From NCBI GenBank assembly GCA_947493995.1, contig CANLTJ010000006.1:62001-126000 (forward strand): a stretch of DNA of 64,000 nucleotides, given 5' to 3'. Positions 7,620-17,247 of this stretch are shown piece after piece. Position 1 is the stretch's first letter, and each line of letters opens with the position of its first letter. Under the pieces are notes generated by a model. That model ran no database searches and was not told where the DNA came from. It saw nothing but the letters and a program-made list of their open reading frames with translations. Source of the DNA: an uncultured Arachnia sp. GTDB taxonomy: Bacteria; Actinomycetota; Actinomycetes; Propionibacteriales; Propionibacteriaceae. The position numbers were made by a program, and so were the translations under genes.

Positions 7620-9682
7620 TTGTAACTCCGTTGCTTCAGTTCAATGGCCTCGTAGTGCAGGGGTTCGCGATGCAGGACGGGTTTGCCGCCCTCGCCGCCG
7701 AATTCCCACGCCGCGACGTAGAGATACTCGTCGTCGTGGCGGAGCGCTTCACCCTCGGGGGTTTGTGACTCGGCGCGGAAGTGCCCACCGCAGGATTCGC
7801 GGCGGTGCAGAGCATCGACGCACATCAGCTCTCCGAGCTCGATGAAATCGGCGACACGGCCAGCCTTCTCCAACGCCTGGTTGAAGTCCTCGTTCACCCC
7901 CGTGACCCGAACGTTGGACCAGAACTCCTGCTTCAGCTCCCGGATCAGCCCGATGGCCTTGATGAGGCCCTCCTCGGTCCGGTACATGCCGCAGTACTCC
8001 CACATGATCAGGCCGAGTTCCTTGTGGAACGAGTCCACGGACCGGGTGCCCTGGATGCTGAGGAGCTTTTCCACACGAGCCTTGGCCGATTCGACGGCCT
8101 CGACGACGGCGGGGTGATCCGTCGACAGTTTCTCAAACGGTGCGTCGGCCAGGTAGTCATTGATGGTGTTGGGCAGCACGAAGTATCCGTCGGCCAGTCC
8201 CTGCATGAGTGCCGAGGCACCCAGACGGTTCGCACCGTGATCCGAGAAGTTGGCCTCACCGGTGACGTAGAGGCCCGTGATGGAGGACTGCAGGTCGTAG
8301 TCCACCCACAGACCGCCCATCGTGTAGTGCACCGCAGGGTAGATGCGCATTGGCACTTCGTAGGGATTCTCGCCGGTGATCTGGGCGTACATGTCGAAGA
8401 GGTTGCCGTACTTGTTGGACACGGCCTCCTTGCCCAGCCGTTCAATGGCGTCAGCGAAGTCCAGGTAGACACCGCGGCTGACCTTGGACTCGGTGCCGTC
8501 CGGCGCACGCTCGGTGATGGCCGGGCCCACGCCTCGACCTTCGTCGCACATGTTCTTCGCCTGGCGGGAGGCGATGTCGCGGGGAACCAGGTTTCCGAAC
8601 GCGGGATAGATTCGCTCCAGGTAGTAGTCGCGATCCTCCTCCGGGATTTCGCGGGGATCCTTCTGGGAGTCTTCCGCCCGCTTGGGCACCCAGATCCGGC
8701 CGTCGTTGCGGAGTGACTCGGACATCAGCGTCAGCTTCGACTGCGTGTCACCATGCACCGGGATGCAGGTGGGGTGGATCTGCGTGTAGCAGGGATTGCC
8801 GAAGTAGGCGCCCTTGCGGTGTGCACGCCATGTTGCGGTCACGTTGCAGCCCATGGCATTTGTGGACAAGAAGAAGACGTTGCCGTAACCGCCTGTCGCG
8901 AGCACCACCGCGTCGGCGGTCCAGCTCTCGATCTTGCCGTTGACCATATTGCGCGTCACGATGCCCCGAGCGACGCCGTCGACGACGATCAGCTCCACCA
9001 TCTCGTGGCGGGTGTGCATCTTCACCGTGCCGGCGGCCACCTGGCGCTCAAGCTGCTGGTAGGCACCGATCAGCAGCTGCTGGCCCGTCTGTCCACGGGC
9101 GTAGAAGGTGCGCTGCACCTGGACGCCACCGAACGAGCGCGTGTCCAACAGTCCGCCATACTCGCGGGCGAAGGGGACTCCCTGGGCGACGCACTGGTCA
9201 ATGATGTTCGCCGATACCTCAGCCAGCCGGTAGACGTTGGTTTCCCGGGCGCGGTAGTCGCCGCCCTTGACCGTGTCGTAGAACAACCGGAACGTCGAGT
9301 CCCCGTCGTTGCGGTAGTTCTTGGCCGCGTTGATACCACCCTGGGCGGCGATGGAGTGCGCGCGACGGGGGCTGTCCTGATAGCAGAAGTTCTGGACGTT
9401 GTAGCCGGCTTCACCAAGCGTTGCCGCAGCGGCCCCGCCAGCGAGTCCGGTGCCCACGATGATGACGTTGAGCTTGCGACGATTCGCCGGGTTGACCAAC
9501 CGGGCCTGGAACTGGCGGGTGGTCCATTTCTCACCGATACCCACGTCAGGGGCCTTGGTGTCAGCGATGTCCTCACCGGTCAGGTAGAAATCGGTGGCAT
9601 TCGTCGTACCGGGAGCATCCGCGGTCTTCAAGCTCTGGGGCGCAACGTGCGCGCCGGTTGTGCGGTCTTCAGTCGTGGTCAT
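7616..9682 (-). CDS. sdhA: Succinate dehydrogenase/fumarate reductase flavoprotein subunit
   Basis: At 688 residues this is the longer, B. subtilis/Bacteroidetes-like SdhA class. After a 70-residue lead, the FAD-binding [20 protein letters not shown] appears, then [15 protein letters not shown] (the flavin-linking histidine region). The active-site segment [10 protein letters not shown] and a C-terminal [11 protein letters not shown] follow. It oxidises succinate to fumarate, or reduces fumarate. It lies 3 bases after sdhC. No separate SdhD is seen, which matches complexes with a single five-helix cytochrome b. Confidence 0.96.
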   Translation of the reverse strand: MTTTEDRTTGAHVAPQSLKTADAPGTTNATDFYLTGEDIADTKAPDVGIGEKWTTRQFQARLVNPANRRKLNVIIVGTGLAGGAAAATLGEAGYNVQNFCYQDSPRRAHSIAAQGGINAAKNYRNDGDSTFRLFYDTVKGGDYRARETNVYRLAEVSANIIDQCVAQGVPFAREYGGLLDTRSFGGVQVQRTFYARGQTGQQLLIGAYQQLERQVAAGTVKMHTRHEMVELIVVDGVARGIVTRNMVNGKIESWTADAVVLATGGYGNVFFLSTNAMGCNVTATWRAHRKGAYFGNPCYTQIHPTCIPVHGDTQSKLTLMSESLRNDGRIWVPKRAEDSQKDPREIPEEDRDYYLERIYPAFGNLVPRDIASRQAKNMCDEGRGVGPAITERAPDGTESKVSRGVYLDFADAIERLGKEAVSNKYGNLFDMYAQITGENPYEVPMRIYPAVHYTMGGLWVDYDLQSSITGLYVTGEANFSDHGANRLGASALMQGLADGYFVLPNTINDYLADAPFEKLSTDHPAVVEAVESAKARVEKLLSIQGTRSVDSFHKELGLIMWEYCGMYRTEEGLIKAIGLIRELKQEFWSNVRVTGVNEDFNQALEKAGRVADFIELGELMCVDALHRRESCGGHFRAESQTPEGEALRHDDEYLYVAAWEFGGEGGKPVLHREPLHYEAIELKQRSYK

Positions 9683-9685
9683 GTA

Positions 9686-10393
9686 TCAGTTCACCCATCC
9701 GATCAGAACGGCCAGCGGAGGAAGCATGAAGCCGACGTAGAGGACAACGGCCACAGCGATCGCCAGGAAGGACAGCACCCTGCGCGACTTGGCCGAGGAG
9801 TTGAGGCCAAGGGTCTGGAAGGCACTCCAGAAGCCGTGGCGAATGTGCATGCATACCAGGAAAATCAGCACCGCATACAGGACGAAAACCCACCAGATGG
9901 AGAAGGATCCGACGAACATGTCGTAGGGGCCGTCCGAGGAGTCGTACCCCGTCTGCAGCACTCTCACTGTGAACTGCAGCAGGTGGAAGACGATGAAGAG
10001 GAACACCAGAACACCACCCCACCGCATCGTGCGAGCCGAGTAGGTCTGAACCTGGGGCTTGAACGTGTCATAGCCGGGGCCGCGGACGGACAGCGTGGTG
10101 CGTGCCAGCGATGCGGCGGACCAGATGTGGCCCACCAGCGCTGCCAACAGGACCGTACGGAAGATCCAGATGAACCATCCGTGGGGCAGCAATGGGTAGA
10201 GGATGTCCTCCTTCAGCCAGTGGGCGTAGTTGTCGAACGCCTCCGGCCCGCTGAACATCTTGAGGTTGCCGTACATGTGGACCAGGAGAAAGCCGATCAT
10301 GATGAGGCCGGTCACAGACATGATGACCTTTTTCACAACCGTGGATCGCATCGCCTGCTGATGTGTGGTGAGAGTTGTGGACACGAGTGCCAT
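9686..10393 (-). CDS. sdhC: Succinate dehydrogenase cytochrome b subunit
   Basis: The 235-residue protein has five likely membrane helices. Conserved histidines sit in THQQAMR, LLVHMYGNLKMF, LVGHIWSA, IVFHLLQFT and HIRHGFWSAFQ, enough for the two hemes of the fused single-subunit anchor type. It anchors SdhAB and reduces menaquinone. It is the first gene of sdhCAB, 65 bases after the trmD stop side on the other flank, so the operon promoter should lie in 10394-10458. Confidence 0.92.
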   Translation of the reverse strand: MALVSTTLTTHQQAMRSTVVKKVIMSVTGLIMIGFLLVHMYGNLKMFSGPEAFDNYAHWLKEDILYPLLPHGWFIWIFRTVLLAALVGHIWSAASLARTTLSVRGPGYDTFKPQVQTYSARTMRWGGVLVFLFIVFHLLQFTVRVLQTGYDSSDGPYDMFVGSFSIWWVFVLYAVLIFLVCMHIRHGFWSAFQTLGLNSSAKSRRVLSFLAIAVAVVLYVGFMLPPLAVLIGWVN

Positions 10394-10458
10394 ATTAACG
10401 GGTGCGTCGCAGGTTGACGACGTAGGGTCGCCTAAATCGCGGCGTCGTGTTCAGTGCT

Positions 10459-11154
10459 TCAGGGGCTGAGGTCCGGCCGTCTCTCGGCCGTCCGCTCGAT
10501 CGCCTGTTCGCGCCGCCAGGCCGCGATCCGGGCGTGATTGCCGCTCAACAACACCTCGGGCACGTCTCGGCCCCGCCACGTCGGTGGTTTGGTGTAGTTC
10601 GGGTATTCCAGGAGGTGTTGCTGTCCCGCTGAGTGGGATTCCTCGAGCAGGGAGGCGGGGTTGCCAATCACACCGGGGATCAGCCGGACGACGGCCTCCA
10701 CGATGGCAAGCACCGCCACCTCGCCACCGTTGAGCACGTAGTCACCCAGACTGACCTCGATGAGGTCGAACTCGGCCTCACAGTGGTCCAGCACGCGCTG
10801 GTCGATGCCCTCGTAGCGGCCACAGGCGAACACCAGGCGTTGTTTGGTCGCCAGTTCGTATGCCACCTCCTGTGTAAAGGGTTTCCCTGTGGGGGTAGGG
10901 ACGATGACGGTCATCGGAGCAGGGTGGAGCTCCCTCAGTGCATCGAGTGCCTCGCCCCAGGGCTCAGGTTTCATGACCATGCCGGCCCCTCCGCCGTAGG
11001 GAGTGTCGTCGGTGGTGTGGTGCCGGTCATGGGTCCAGGTACGCAGGTCGTGGACGGCGAGATCGACTCGCCCCGTCGAGATGGCCTTGCCGACCAGCGA
11101 GAGGTGAAGTGCTGCCATGTAGTCCGGGAAGATGGTGACGACGTCGAGTCTCAT
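10459..11154 (-). CDS. trmD: tRNA (guanine37-N1)-methyltransferase
   Basis: The protein begins [13 protein letters not shown] and has the SPOUT-knot motifs [13 protein letters not shown] and [14 protein letters not shown] that bind S-adenosylmethionine. It methylates G37 next to the anticodon and prevents frameshifting. The start at 11154 overlaps the rimM TGA (ATGA). Length 231 residues is normal. Confidence 0.96.
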   Translation of the reverse strand: MRLDVVTIFPDYMAALHLSLVGKAISTGRVDLAVHDLRTWTHDRHHTTDDTPYGGGAGMVMKPEPWGEALDALRELHPAPMTVIVPTPTGKPFTQEVAYELATKQRLVFACGRYEGIDQRVLDHCEAEFDLIEVSLGDYVLNGGEVAVLAIVEAVVRLIPGVIGNPASLLEESHSAGQQHLLEYPNYTKPPTWRGRDVPEVLLSGNHARIAAWRREQAIERTAERRPDLSP

Positions 11155-11669
11155 TCGACGTCCTCGAGAAGCCCGCCGACGTCCGCCAGCTGACATGTGC
11201 CCGCTTCCAGGTCCACGACGGGGACGAGTGCCCGGACGAACGGGATCAGCCGAGACCCGGTCTTGGTTGTCACGTCCAGGAGATCCTGCGACGGCAGGTG
11301 CAGCACCTCGCGGACAGTTCCGGCCACCTCTCCGAGATGATTCAGCACCGTGAGCCCCACCAGCTGGCGGTCGAAGTACTCATCGTCCTCGCTGGGGACC
11401 TCGGATGCGCTGACCACGGACGTGAGCGCTTCACCCCTCAACGTCTCGACGGCCGTGCGGTCCGGGAAGCCTTCGAAGCTCACGAGTAGCCGACCTCGGT
11501 GCCACGTTGCCTTATCGACCGTCAAGATGCGACCTGAGTCCAGCTTCACCGTGGCGCCGGCGAAGAAGCGTCGCCCCGGCTCGTCGGTGCTCAGGTCAAT
11601 GGACACGTCCCCGCGGATGCCGTGGGCGCTCCCCACCTTTCCCACGATCACCTCAAGCTGTTCATCCAC
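11151..11669 (-). CDS. rimM: Ribosome maturation factor RimM
   Basis: The 172-residue protein starts with [18 protein letters not shown], the RimM signature, and has a second PRC-barrel-like half ([25 protein letters not shown]). RimM binds S19 and helps 30S head assembly. It is coupled to trmD. A hairpin separates it from khpA. Confidence 0.95.
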   Translation of the reverse strand: MDEQLEVIVGKVGSAHGIRGDVSIDLSTDEPGRRFFAGATVKLDSGRILTVDKATWHRGRLLVSFEGFPDRTAVETLRGEALTSVVSASEVPSEDDEYFDRQLVGLTVLNHLGEVAGTVREVLHLPSQDLLDVTTKTGSRLIPFVRALVPVVDLEAGTCQLADVGGLLEDVE

Positions 11670-11702
11670 CTGTCGCCACCCTCCTCAGTGGGGAATCGGC
11701 AA

Positions 11703-11732
11703 TGCCCCGGACCGACATGGCGATCCGGGGCA
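11703..11732 (-). terminator. Strong hairpin between khpA and rimM
   Basis: TGCCCCGGA (11703-11711) pairs perfectly with TCCGGGGCA (11724-11732), 26 bases past the khpA stop. There is no T-run, so it may attenuate rather than end transcription into rimM-trmD. Confidence 0.5.
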
Positions 11733-11757
11733 CGGCCCTTGCTGATGTCTCGTCAGT

Positions 11758-12006
11758 TCAGCGCCGGCGAGGCTTGTCCACGTCGACGAAGTCGACGCGA
11801 AGCTGCTCACGGCCGGCCAACGCACCCATGACGGTCCGAAGCGCCTGAGCCGTGCGACCCTGCCGTCCGATGACCTTGCCGATGTCATCCGGGTGCACGC
11901 GCACCTCGAGAAGCCGCCCGCGACGCAGTTCCTTGTCCTTGACGCGAACGTCATCGGGGTTGGAGACGATACCTGCGACGAGGTGCTCCAGAGCCTCAGC
12001 CAACAT
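11758..12006 (-). CDS. khpA: KH-domain RNA-binding protein (KhpA/YlqC type)
   Basis: The 82-residue protein is a single KH domain with the GxxG loop in DDIGKVIGRQGRTAQALRT. KhpA partners with KhpB to bind RNAs and affects cell length in some Gram-positives. It begins 2 bases after the rpsP stop, the standard rpsP-khpA pair. Confidence 0.92.
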   Translation of the reverse strand: MLAEALEHLVAGIVSNPDDVRVKDKELRRGRLLEVRVHPDDIGKVIGRQGRTAQALRTVMGALAGREQLRVDFVDVDKPRRR

Positions 12007-12008
12007 GG

Positions 12009-12491
12009 TCAGGCCTCTTCAGCGGGTGCAGCCTCATCAGAGGATGCGGCCTCGTCGGACGTTGCCTCCTCGGACTTCGCCGTCTCCGCGTCCTTGGCGG
12101 CCTCCTCGGACTTCTTCTTCTGCGCCTTGGAGATGGCCGGTGCAGTGGCGCCACCATCCTCGGCCAGCGCCTTGGCGAACTCGGCCTCACGGTCGCGACG
12201 CTCGGGCTGGGGATCGACACCCGAGGGTGACGTGTCGCCGGTGAACTTCTGCCAGTCGCCGGTGCGCTTCATGATGGCCACTACGGCTTCGGTGGGCTGT
12301 GCTCCCACGGAGAGCCAGTACTGCGCGCGCTCGGAATCGAGCTTCATGACCGACGGGTCGTTCTTGGGGTGGTACAGGCCGATCTCCTCGATGGCCTGAC
12401 CATCGCGCTTGGAGCGGGAATCGATCACGATGATGCGGTAGTGCGGTGAGCGCGTCTTACCGAGACGCTTCAGACGAATCTTGGTTGCCAC
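12009..12491 (-). CDS. rpsP: 30S ribosomal protein S16 with long acidic tail
   Basis: The first 80 residues ([20 protein letters not shown] ...) are canonical S16. They are followed by about 80 extra residues rich in Ala, Glu, Ser and Lys, which probably stay unstructured and exposed. Such tails are common in actinobacterial S16. The start is a GTG at 12491 with AGGAG about 10 bases upstream; no ATG fits the family start. The gene leads the rpsP-khpA-rimM-trmD series, and its promoter lies in the 230-base divergent gap shared with the zincin gene. Confidence 0.95.
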   Translation of the reverse strand: MATKIRLKRLGKTRSPHYRIIVIDSRSKRDGQAIEEIGLYHPKNDPSVMKLDSERAQYWLSVGAQPTEAVVAIMKRTGDWQKFTGDTSPSGVDPQPERRDREAEFAKALAEDGGATAPAISKAQKKKSEEAAKDAETAKSEEATSDEAASSDEAAPAEEA

Positions 12492-12721
12492 GTGTGTGGT
12501 TCTCCTGTTGTGTTTGGTCTTCTTGTCAAGACGAATTGGGGCGGTCGTGCACGCTCGCGTGTGGGGCACGCGATGTGCGGGAGACCTGATGTCACGATCA
12601 TCACCGGAGTTAGAGGGCGCCAGTGATGACGGTTTCCCGGGCAAGTCTGCCAGAAACTGACCGGAGAGAGAAAAATGCTCCATACAGCTTCCCCGCGCGA
12701 CAGCGCCTACCATCGGGTGGC

Positions 12722-13069
12722 ATGGAACTGCCCGAGGAACGCTTCGACGAGTTGGTGGACGAGGCGTTGGCGCACCTACCCGAGATGTTGCTGGAGAACT
12801 TGGACAACGTGATCATCATCGTGGAGGACGAGCCGGACGACGGCTCCGACGTTCTCGGGTGGTACGAGGGCACCGCCCTGACGGAACGTGACACCAGCTA
12901 CGGGCTGGGCCACCTACCTGATCGTGTGGTCCTGTTCCGCGGGCCCCTCACCCGCATGTGCCGGGACGAGGAGGAACTCCTCGACGAGATAGGGATCACT
13001 CTGCTCCACGAGCTGGGGCACTACCACGGCATCGACGAGGAACGCCTCCACGCACTCGGTTGGGGTTGA
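12722..13069 (+). CDS. Small zincin metallopeptidase-family protein
   Basis: The 115-residue protein contains [10 protein letters not shown], an HExxHxxGxx zinc-binding motif, near its C-terminus. Its size and the [20 protein letters not shown] segment match the actinobacterial zincin-like family PF06262. A substrate is not known to me. TACCAT lies about 9-14 bases before the ATG; if that is a -10 element, the mRNA would be nearly leaderless. It converges on sppA with one base between the stops and runs against the surrounding minus-strand block. Confidence 0.88.
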   Translation: MELPEERFDELVDEALAHLPEMLLENLDNVIIIVEDEPDDGSDVLGWYEGTALTERDTSYGLGHLPDRVVLFRGPLTRMCRDEEELLDEIGITLLHELGHYHGIDEERLHALGWG

Positions 13070-13070
13070 G

Positions 13071-14243
13071 TTACCCGCAGACAGCCGCCAACTCACCCGA
13101 GAAGACCAGCGGCGTCGTCGCTCCACAGAACACAGTGCTGACCTGGTGCCCATCACCCAGTTCTGCAACAGGCAGCGCTGAGCCCACCGAGCGGCTCGCT
13201 CCGAGAAGTGCTTCCAACCCCGTTGGGTCGCTGGCAATCTCCACGACGGTGTCCTCCGGATCCAGGCCTGCACGGGTTGCGGCCTCCGTGAAGAACTCCT
13301 CACGGTTCAGCGTGCCATCGATCAGGCCGTTGTCCTGCGCATCCTCGTTGCTGAACAGGAAAGCGCCCAGCTCTTCCCTGATCGTCGTTGCGTCCATGCT
13401 GCGGTGCTCCGCAACGTGGGACACGAAGTTCGTGTACTCCGTCTCCAGCATTGCCTCGAACATCTCCCGCTCCTCAGAGGTCATGTCGCGGTACGGATTG
13501 CCGAAGTCCTTGCCCGTGCCCCTGGAGAGGTATTCCTGCGTGATGCCCCCGGTGGTGGTGACGCCGGATTCGATGATGCTGCCGGACGTGGCCACCACGT
13601 CGTTGTAGCGCTCGAACGGGCCGAAGATCACGCCGATGCTGCCCACGAGCGAGCCGTGGTCGGCGTAGATCGCATCCGCCGGAGCGGTGGAGTACACGCC
13701 GCCCGATGCGGAGAATCCCTCCACGTGCACCAGCACCTGCTGCCCCGTACGCTCCTGGTAGCGCTCAATGGCATCGGCAATGGCCTTGGAACCGGTGATG
13801 GAGCCGCCCGGAGTATTGACCAGAAGGACCACGCCGTCGGCGTCATCCTCCCCGAGGTCATCGAGCTGCTGGGCAATCTCGTAGCCGAAGGCCCCGGCGA
13901 CGAGCAGGCCACCTTCGGATACGTCGGTCATGATCGGCCCGGTGATGGAGATGGCCCGTAGTCTGCCCTCGGCGCCGCCGTCCCCCCACAGAGGGGTCAG
14001 CGCCGTACTCGCGCCGGCGGAGGTGACGGTGCTCAGGCTGGCCGCCACGGGAATGATGGCGAGGAGTCCGCCAACGATGGAAAGGGCGAGGAACGTGACC
14101 GCCAGTCCCAGGCCCAGGCCCGCCCCCATGCCGAAGCCCCGTTTGAAGGTTCCCGGCTCTTTCTTCGAGGCAGCAGCGATGTCGGACCCAGTGATGTGGG
14201 GAGGCGAATGTGTCGGACTCGGTGGGGGGACGTCGTTGCTCAT
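13071..14243 (-). CDS. sppA: Signal peptide peptidase SppA-type serine protease (S49)
   Basis: The 390-residue protein has a short cytoplasmic N-terminus, a Gly-rich transmembrane segment (residues 34-65) and an S49 protease core. The core includes VVLLVNTPGGSITGSKAI and FSASGGVYSTAPADAIYAD, where the Ser of SASGG is the expected nucleophile, and then GSLVGSIGVI. It degrades leftover signal peptides and membrane fragments, complementing lepB. The ATG at 14243 has AGGAGG close upstream and was preferred over the earlier ATG at 14270. Confidence 0.9.
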   Translation of the reverse strand: MSNDVPPPSPTHSPPHITGSDIAAASKKEPGTFKRGFGMGAGLGLGLAVTFLALSIVGGLLAIIPVAASLSTVTSAGASTALTPLWGDGGAEGRLRAISITGPIMTDVSEGGLLVAGAFGYEIAQQLDDLGEDDADGVVLLVNTPGGSITGSKAIADAIERYQERTGQQVLVHVEGFSASGGVYSTAPADAIYADHGSLVGSIGVIFGPFERYNDVVATSGSIIESGVTTTGGITQEYLSRGTGKDFGNPYRDMTSEEREMFEAMLETEYTNFVSHVAEHRSMDATTIREELGAFLFSNEDAQDNGLIDGTLNREEFFTEAATRAGLDPEDTVVEIASDPTGLEALLGASRSVGSALPVAELGDGHQVSTVFCGATTPLVFSGELAAVCG

Positions 14244-14405
14244 CGGGTTCCTCCTGCTCGTCGTGTGCACCTAGTGAACCAGCCAGGAGGCCCGGACCCA
14301 AGTAGCGCCGCACCTACCTGTTGAAAACCAGGGCGCCCGCGCGACCAGTGCCCGTCACCTCACGACCGTGGCACACACCGTCCAACCGTGGAGCCCCCGG
14401 TCAGG

Positions 14406-15500
14406 TCAGAGAGCTCGTCCACGCAACACCCGCAATGTGGGGCGCCGGAGGGTGGAGAGGTCTTGGCGCGGATCCTCGGAGTAGACGACGAAGTCGGCGC
14501 TCGCGCCGGTGGTCACGACGTCGGCCCCCAACCAGTGCCGGGCACCCCAACTCGCGGCTCCGAGAGCGAACTCGGGGCCTCCGAGCTTCGCGAGTTCGTC
14601 GATCTCATCGATGACCCGGCCATGCGCGACGACGGTGCCCGCGTCGGTGCCGCTGTAGACCGGCACGCCGGCTTCGATGGCCGCGCCAATGGTGCCGTGG
14701 CGGCGCGCATGCAGATCCAGCATGTGCGAGGCGTAGCGCGGGAACTTCGCCGCGCCAGCGGTGGCGTAGTCGGGGAAGTTGTCGAGGTTGATCATCGTGG
14801 GCACCAGGGCCGTGCCGCGGCGTGCCATGGTGTCGATGATGTCGTCCGAGAGGCCGGTGCCGTGCTCGATGCAGTCGATGCCCGCGTTGACCAGCTCGGC
14901 CACCGACTCCTCGCCGAAACAGTGCGCCGTGACGCGGGCGCCCTCCTCATGGGCTGCGTCGATCGCCTTCTCCGCGACATCCGCTGGCCAGAGCCTCGCG
15001 AGATCCCCGAGGGAGCGGTCGATCCAGTCCCCCACCAGTTTCACCCACCCGTCGCCGGAGCGCGCCTCGCGGCGGACCTGTTCAACGAGGTCCTCGGGTT
15101 CCACCTCGACGGCGATGTTGCGCAGGTAGCGCTTGGCGCGGGCGATGTGCTGGCCGGAACGCAGCAACCGCGGAAGCTCACCCTGGTCATGCACCCACCG
15201 GGTGTCGGCCGGCGAACCGGCGTCGCGGATGAGCATGACACCAACGCTGAGGTCGGCCTGCGCCTGCGCGGTGGCCGTGTCGCGGTCAACAGCTCCGTCG
15301 GGACCCAGACCGATGTGGCAGTGCGCATCCACCAGTCCGGGCAGCACCCAGCAGGGATCGGAGATGGTGACGGCATCGTCCGCAGGAGCATCGGCGACCA
15401 CGCCGTCGGCAACCCACAACTCCTGGGCGTCAGATCCGGGAAGGATGACTGCCCGGGTGAAGTGGTAGCGCTCCGTTGGACTGTTCGATCCATTGCTCAT
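14406..15500 (-). CDS. Metal-dependent amidohydrolase family protein
   Basis: The 364-residue protein has the amidohydrolase layout. A small N-terminal beta domain is followed by the HxH metal site LVDAHCHIGL, then AHCFGEESV, CIEHGTGL and the catalytic Asp in SGTDAGT. A C-terminal GASADFVVYSEDP sheet follows, as in imidazolonepropionase-like enzymes. The substrate cannot be inferred, and the neighbours ffh and sppA give no pathway hint. The start ATG lies 120 bases from the ffh stop. Confidence 0.85.
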   Translation of the reverse strand: MSNGSNSPTERYHFTRAVILPGSDAQELWVADGVVADAPADDAVTISDPCWVLPGLVDAHCHIGLGPDGAVDRDTATAQAQADLSVGVMLIRDAGSPADTRWVHDQGELPRLLRSGQHIARAKRYLRNIAVEVEPEDLVEQVRREARSGDGWVKLVGDWIDRSLGDLARLWPADVAEKAIDAAHEEGARVTAHCFGEESVAELVNAGIDCIEHGTGLSDDIIDTMARRGTALVPTMINLDNFPDYATAGAAKFPRYASHMLDLHARRHGTIGAAIEAGVPVYSGTDAGTVVAHGRVIDEIDELAKLGGPEFALGAASWGARHWLGADVVTTGASADFVVYSEDPRQDLSTLRRPTLRVLRGRAL

Positions 15501-15620
15501 GGCTCACGAGCCTATCGAGAGCCAAGCCGAGTCTCGCACTTTCGTTCCTCACTCGCAGACCCACAGGAGCTTTTGCCTTCTCCTCGGCCGATTGGGGAAC
15601 AGAAATGCGAAAAGCGGTCC

Positions 15621-17177
15621 CTACTTCTGCTGCTTCAGCATCTGCTGCAGTTCCGCCGGCAACTCGAAGTCGTCCATGGACTGTGGAGCGGCCTTGTCCG
15701 GTTTGATGCCCAGAGCCTTCTGCGCTTCCTGCTGCTTGCGCTTGGCCGGGTTGCCGGAGACCTTGTGACCCTTCTTGGGTGACTTCTTCGCGGGTTGGCG
15801 CTTCGGTCCTCGTGCCCCCGGAAGCGCGCCGGGCATGCCGGGTGGCATCCCCGCCGGCATGCCACCGCCACCCATGCCGCCGGCGAGCTTCTCCATCATC
15901 TTGCGGGCCTCGACGAAGCGGTTGACCAATTGGTTGACGTCGGAGACCTGGACGCCCGCGCCCTTGGCGATACGGGAGCGGCGCGAACCGTTCAGGATGC
16001 TGACGTCGTCGCGCTCCTTGAGCGTCATCGAATTGATGATGGCCTCGATGCGATCGATCTCACGCTCGTCGATGTCCTCAATCGCATCCTTGAACTGACC
16101 AGCACCGGGCAGCATGCCGAGAATCTTGCTCATCGGGCCCATCTTGCGCAGCTGTTGCATCTGGGAGAGGAAGTCCTGCAGGCCGAACTTGTTCTTCCCC
16201 GTCAGCTTCTCCGCCGCGGCCCGTGACTGCTCGGCGTCGAACGTCTTCTCGGCCTGCTCGATGAGCGTCAGGACGTCGCCCATGCCGAGGATGCGGCTGG
16301 CCATGCGGTCAGGGTGGAAGACGTCGAAGTCCTTGAGCGTCTCACCGTTGGAGGCGAACAGGATGGGCTTGCCGATGACCTTGGCGATGGACAGCGCGGC
16401 GCCACCGCGGGCGTCGCCGTCGAGCTTGGTGAGGACGACGCCGTCGAAGCCGATGCCCTCGTCGAAGGCTTTGGCCGTGTTGACGGCGTCCTGTCCGATC
16501 ATGGCGTCGACGACGAACAGCACCTCGTCCGGGTTAACTGCCTGCTTGATATTGGCGGCCTGCTGCATCAGCTCTTCGTCGACACCCAGCCGACCGGCGG
16601 TATCGACGATGACCACGTCGTAGAGTCGGCGGCGGGCGTGCTCAATGGCGTCGCGGGCCACCTGCACGGGATCGCCCACACCGTTGCCGGGCTGCGGCGC
16701 GAAGACGTGCACGCCTGCACGCTCGCCGACGATCTGGAGCTGGCCGACGGCGTTGGGGCGCTGGAGGTCGGCCGCCACCAGCAACGGTGCGTGCTTCTCC
16801 TCGCGCAGCCAGCGGGCGAGCTTGCCGGCCAGGGTGGTCTTGCCCGCACCCTGCAGGCCGGCGAGCATGATGACGGTGGGTGGGCGCTTGCTGAAGCGAA
16901 TATTCCGGGTCTCGCCGCCGAGGATCTCGACGAGTTCCTCGTTGACGATCTTGATGATCTGCTGTGTCGGGTTCAGGGCCTTCGACAGTTCCAGCCCCAG
17001 GGAACGCTCCTTCACGGCGGACACGAAGCCCTTGACCACGCTGAGGTTCACGTCGGCCTCGAGCAGTGCGATGCGGATCTCCCGCATCGTGGCGTCGATG
17101 TCCGCCTCGGTCAGGCGGCCCTTGGAGCGCAGCCCCTTGAAGACGTCAGAGAGGCGATCTTGCAGCGTGTCGAACAC
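15621..17177 (-). CDS. ffh: Signal recognition particle GTPase Ffh
   Basis: The 518-residue protein shows the N domain and the G domain, with P-loop GLQGAGKTTLAGKLA, DTAGRLGVDEELM and TKLDGDARGG. A methionine-rich M domain follows, ending in a Gly/Met/Pro run and a basic tail. It binds signal sequences and 4.5S RNA and docks on FtsY, encoded immediately upstream in the same direction. The start is MFDTLQDRLSDVFKGL, typical of the family. Confidence 0.97.
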   Translation of the reverse strand: MFDTLQDRLSDVFKGLRSKGRLTEADIDATMREIRIALLEADVNLSVVKGFVSAVKERSLGLELSKALNPTQQIIKIVNEELVEILGGETRNIRFSKRPPTVIMLAGLQGAGKTTLAGKLARWLREEKHAPLLVAADLQRPNAVGQLQIVGERAGVHVFAPQPGNGVGDPVQVARDAIEHARRRLYDVVIVDTAGRLGVDEELMQQAANIKQAVNPDEVLFVVDAMIGQDAVNTAKAFDEGIGFDGVVLTKLDGDARGGAALSIAKVIGKPILFASNGETLKDFDVFHPDRMASRILGMGDVLTLIEQAEKTFDAEQSRAAAEKLTGKNKFGLQDFLSQMQQLRKMGPMSKILGMLPGAGQFKDAIEDIDEREIDRIEAIINSMTLKERDDVSILNGSRRSRIAKGAGVQVSDVNQLVNRFVEARKMMEKLAGGMGGGGMPAGMPPGMPGALPGARGPKRQPAKKSPKKGHKVSGNPAKRKQQEAQKALGIKPDKAAPQSMDDFELPAELQQMLKQQK

Positions 17178-17247
17178 TTGGCTTCCTTCATGATGAGAAA
17201 CAGGTGCCTCGTGGCATGGCAGTACCGCTCAAGGATAGAGGACGTGC

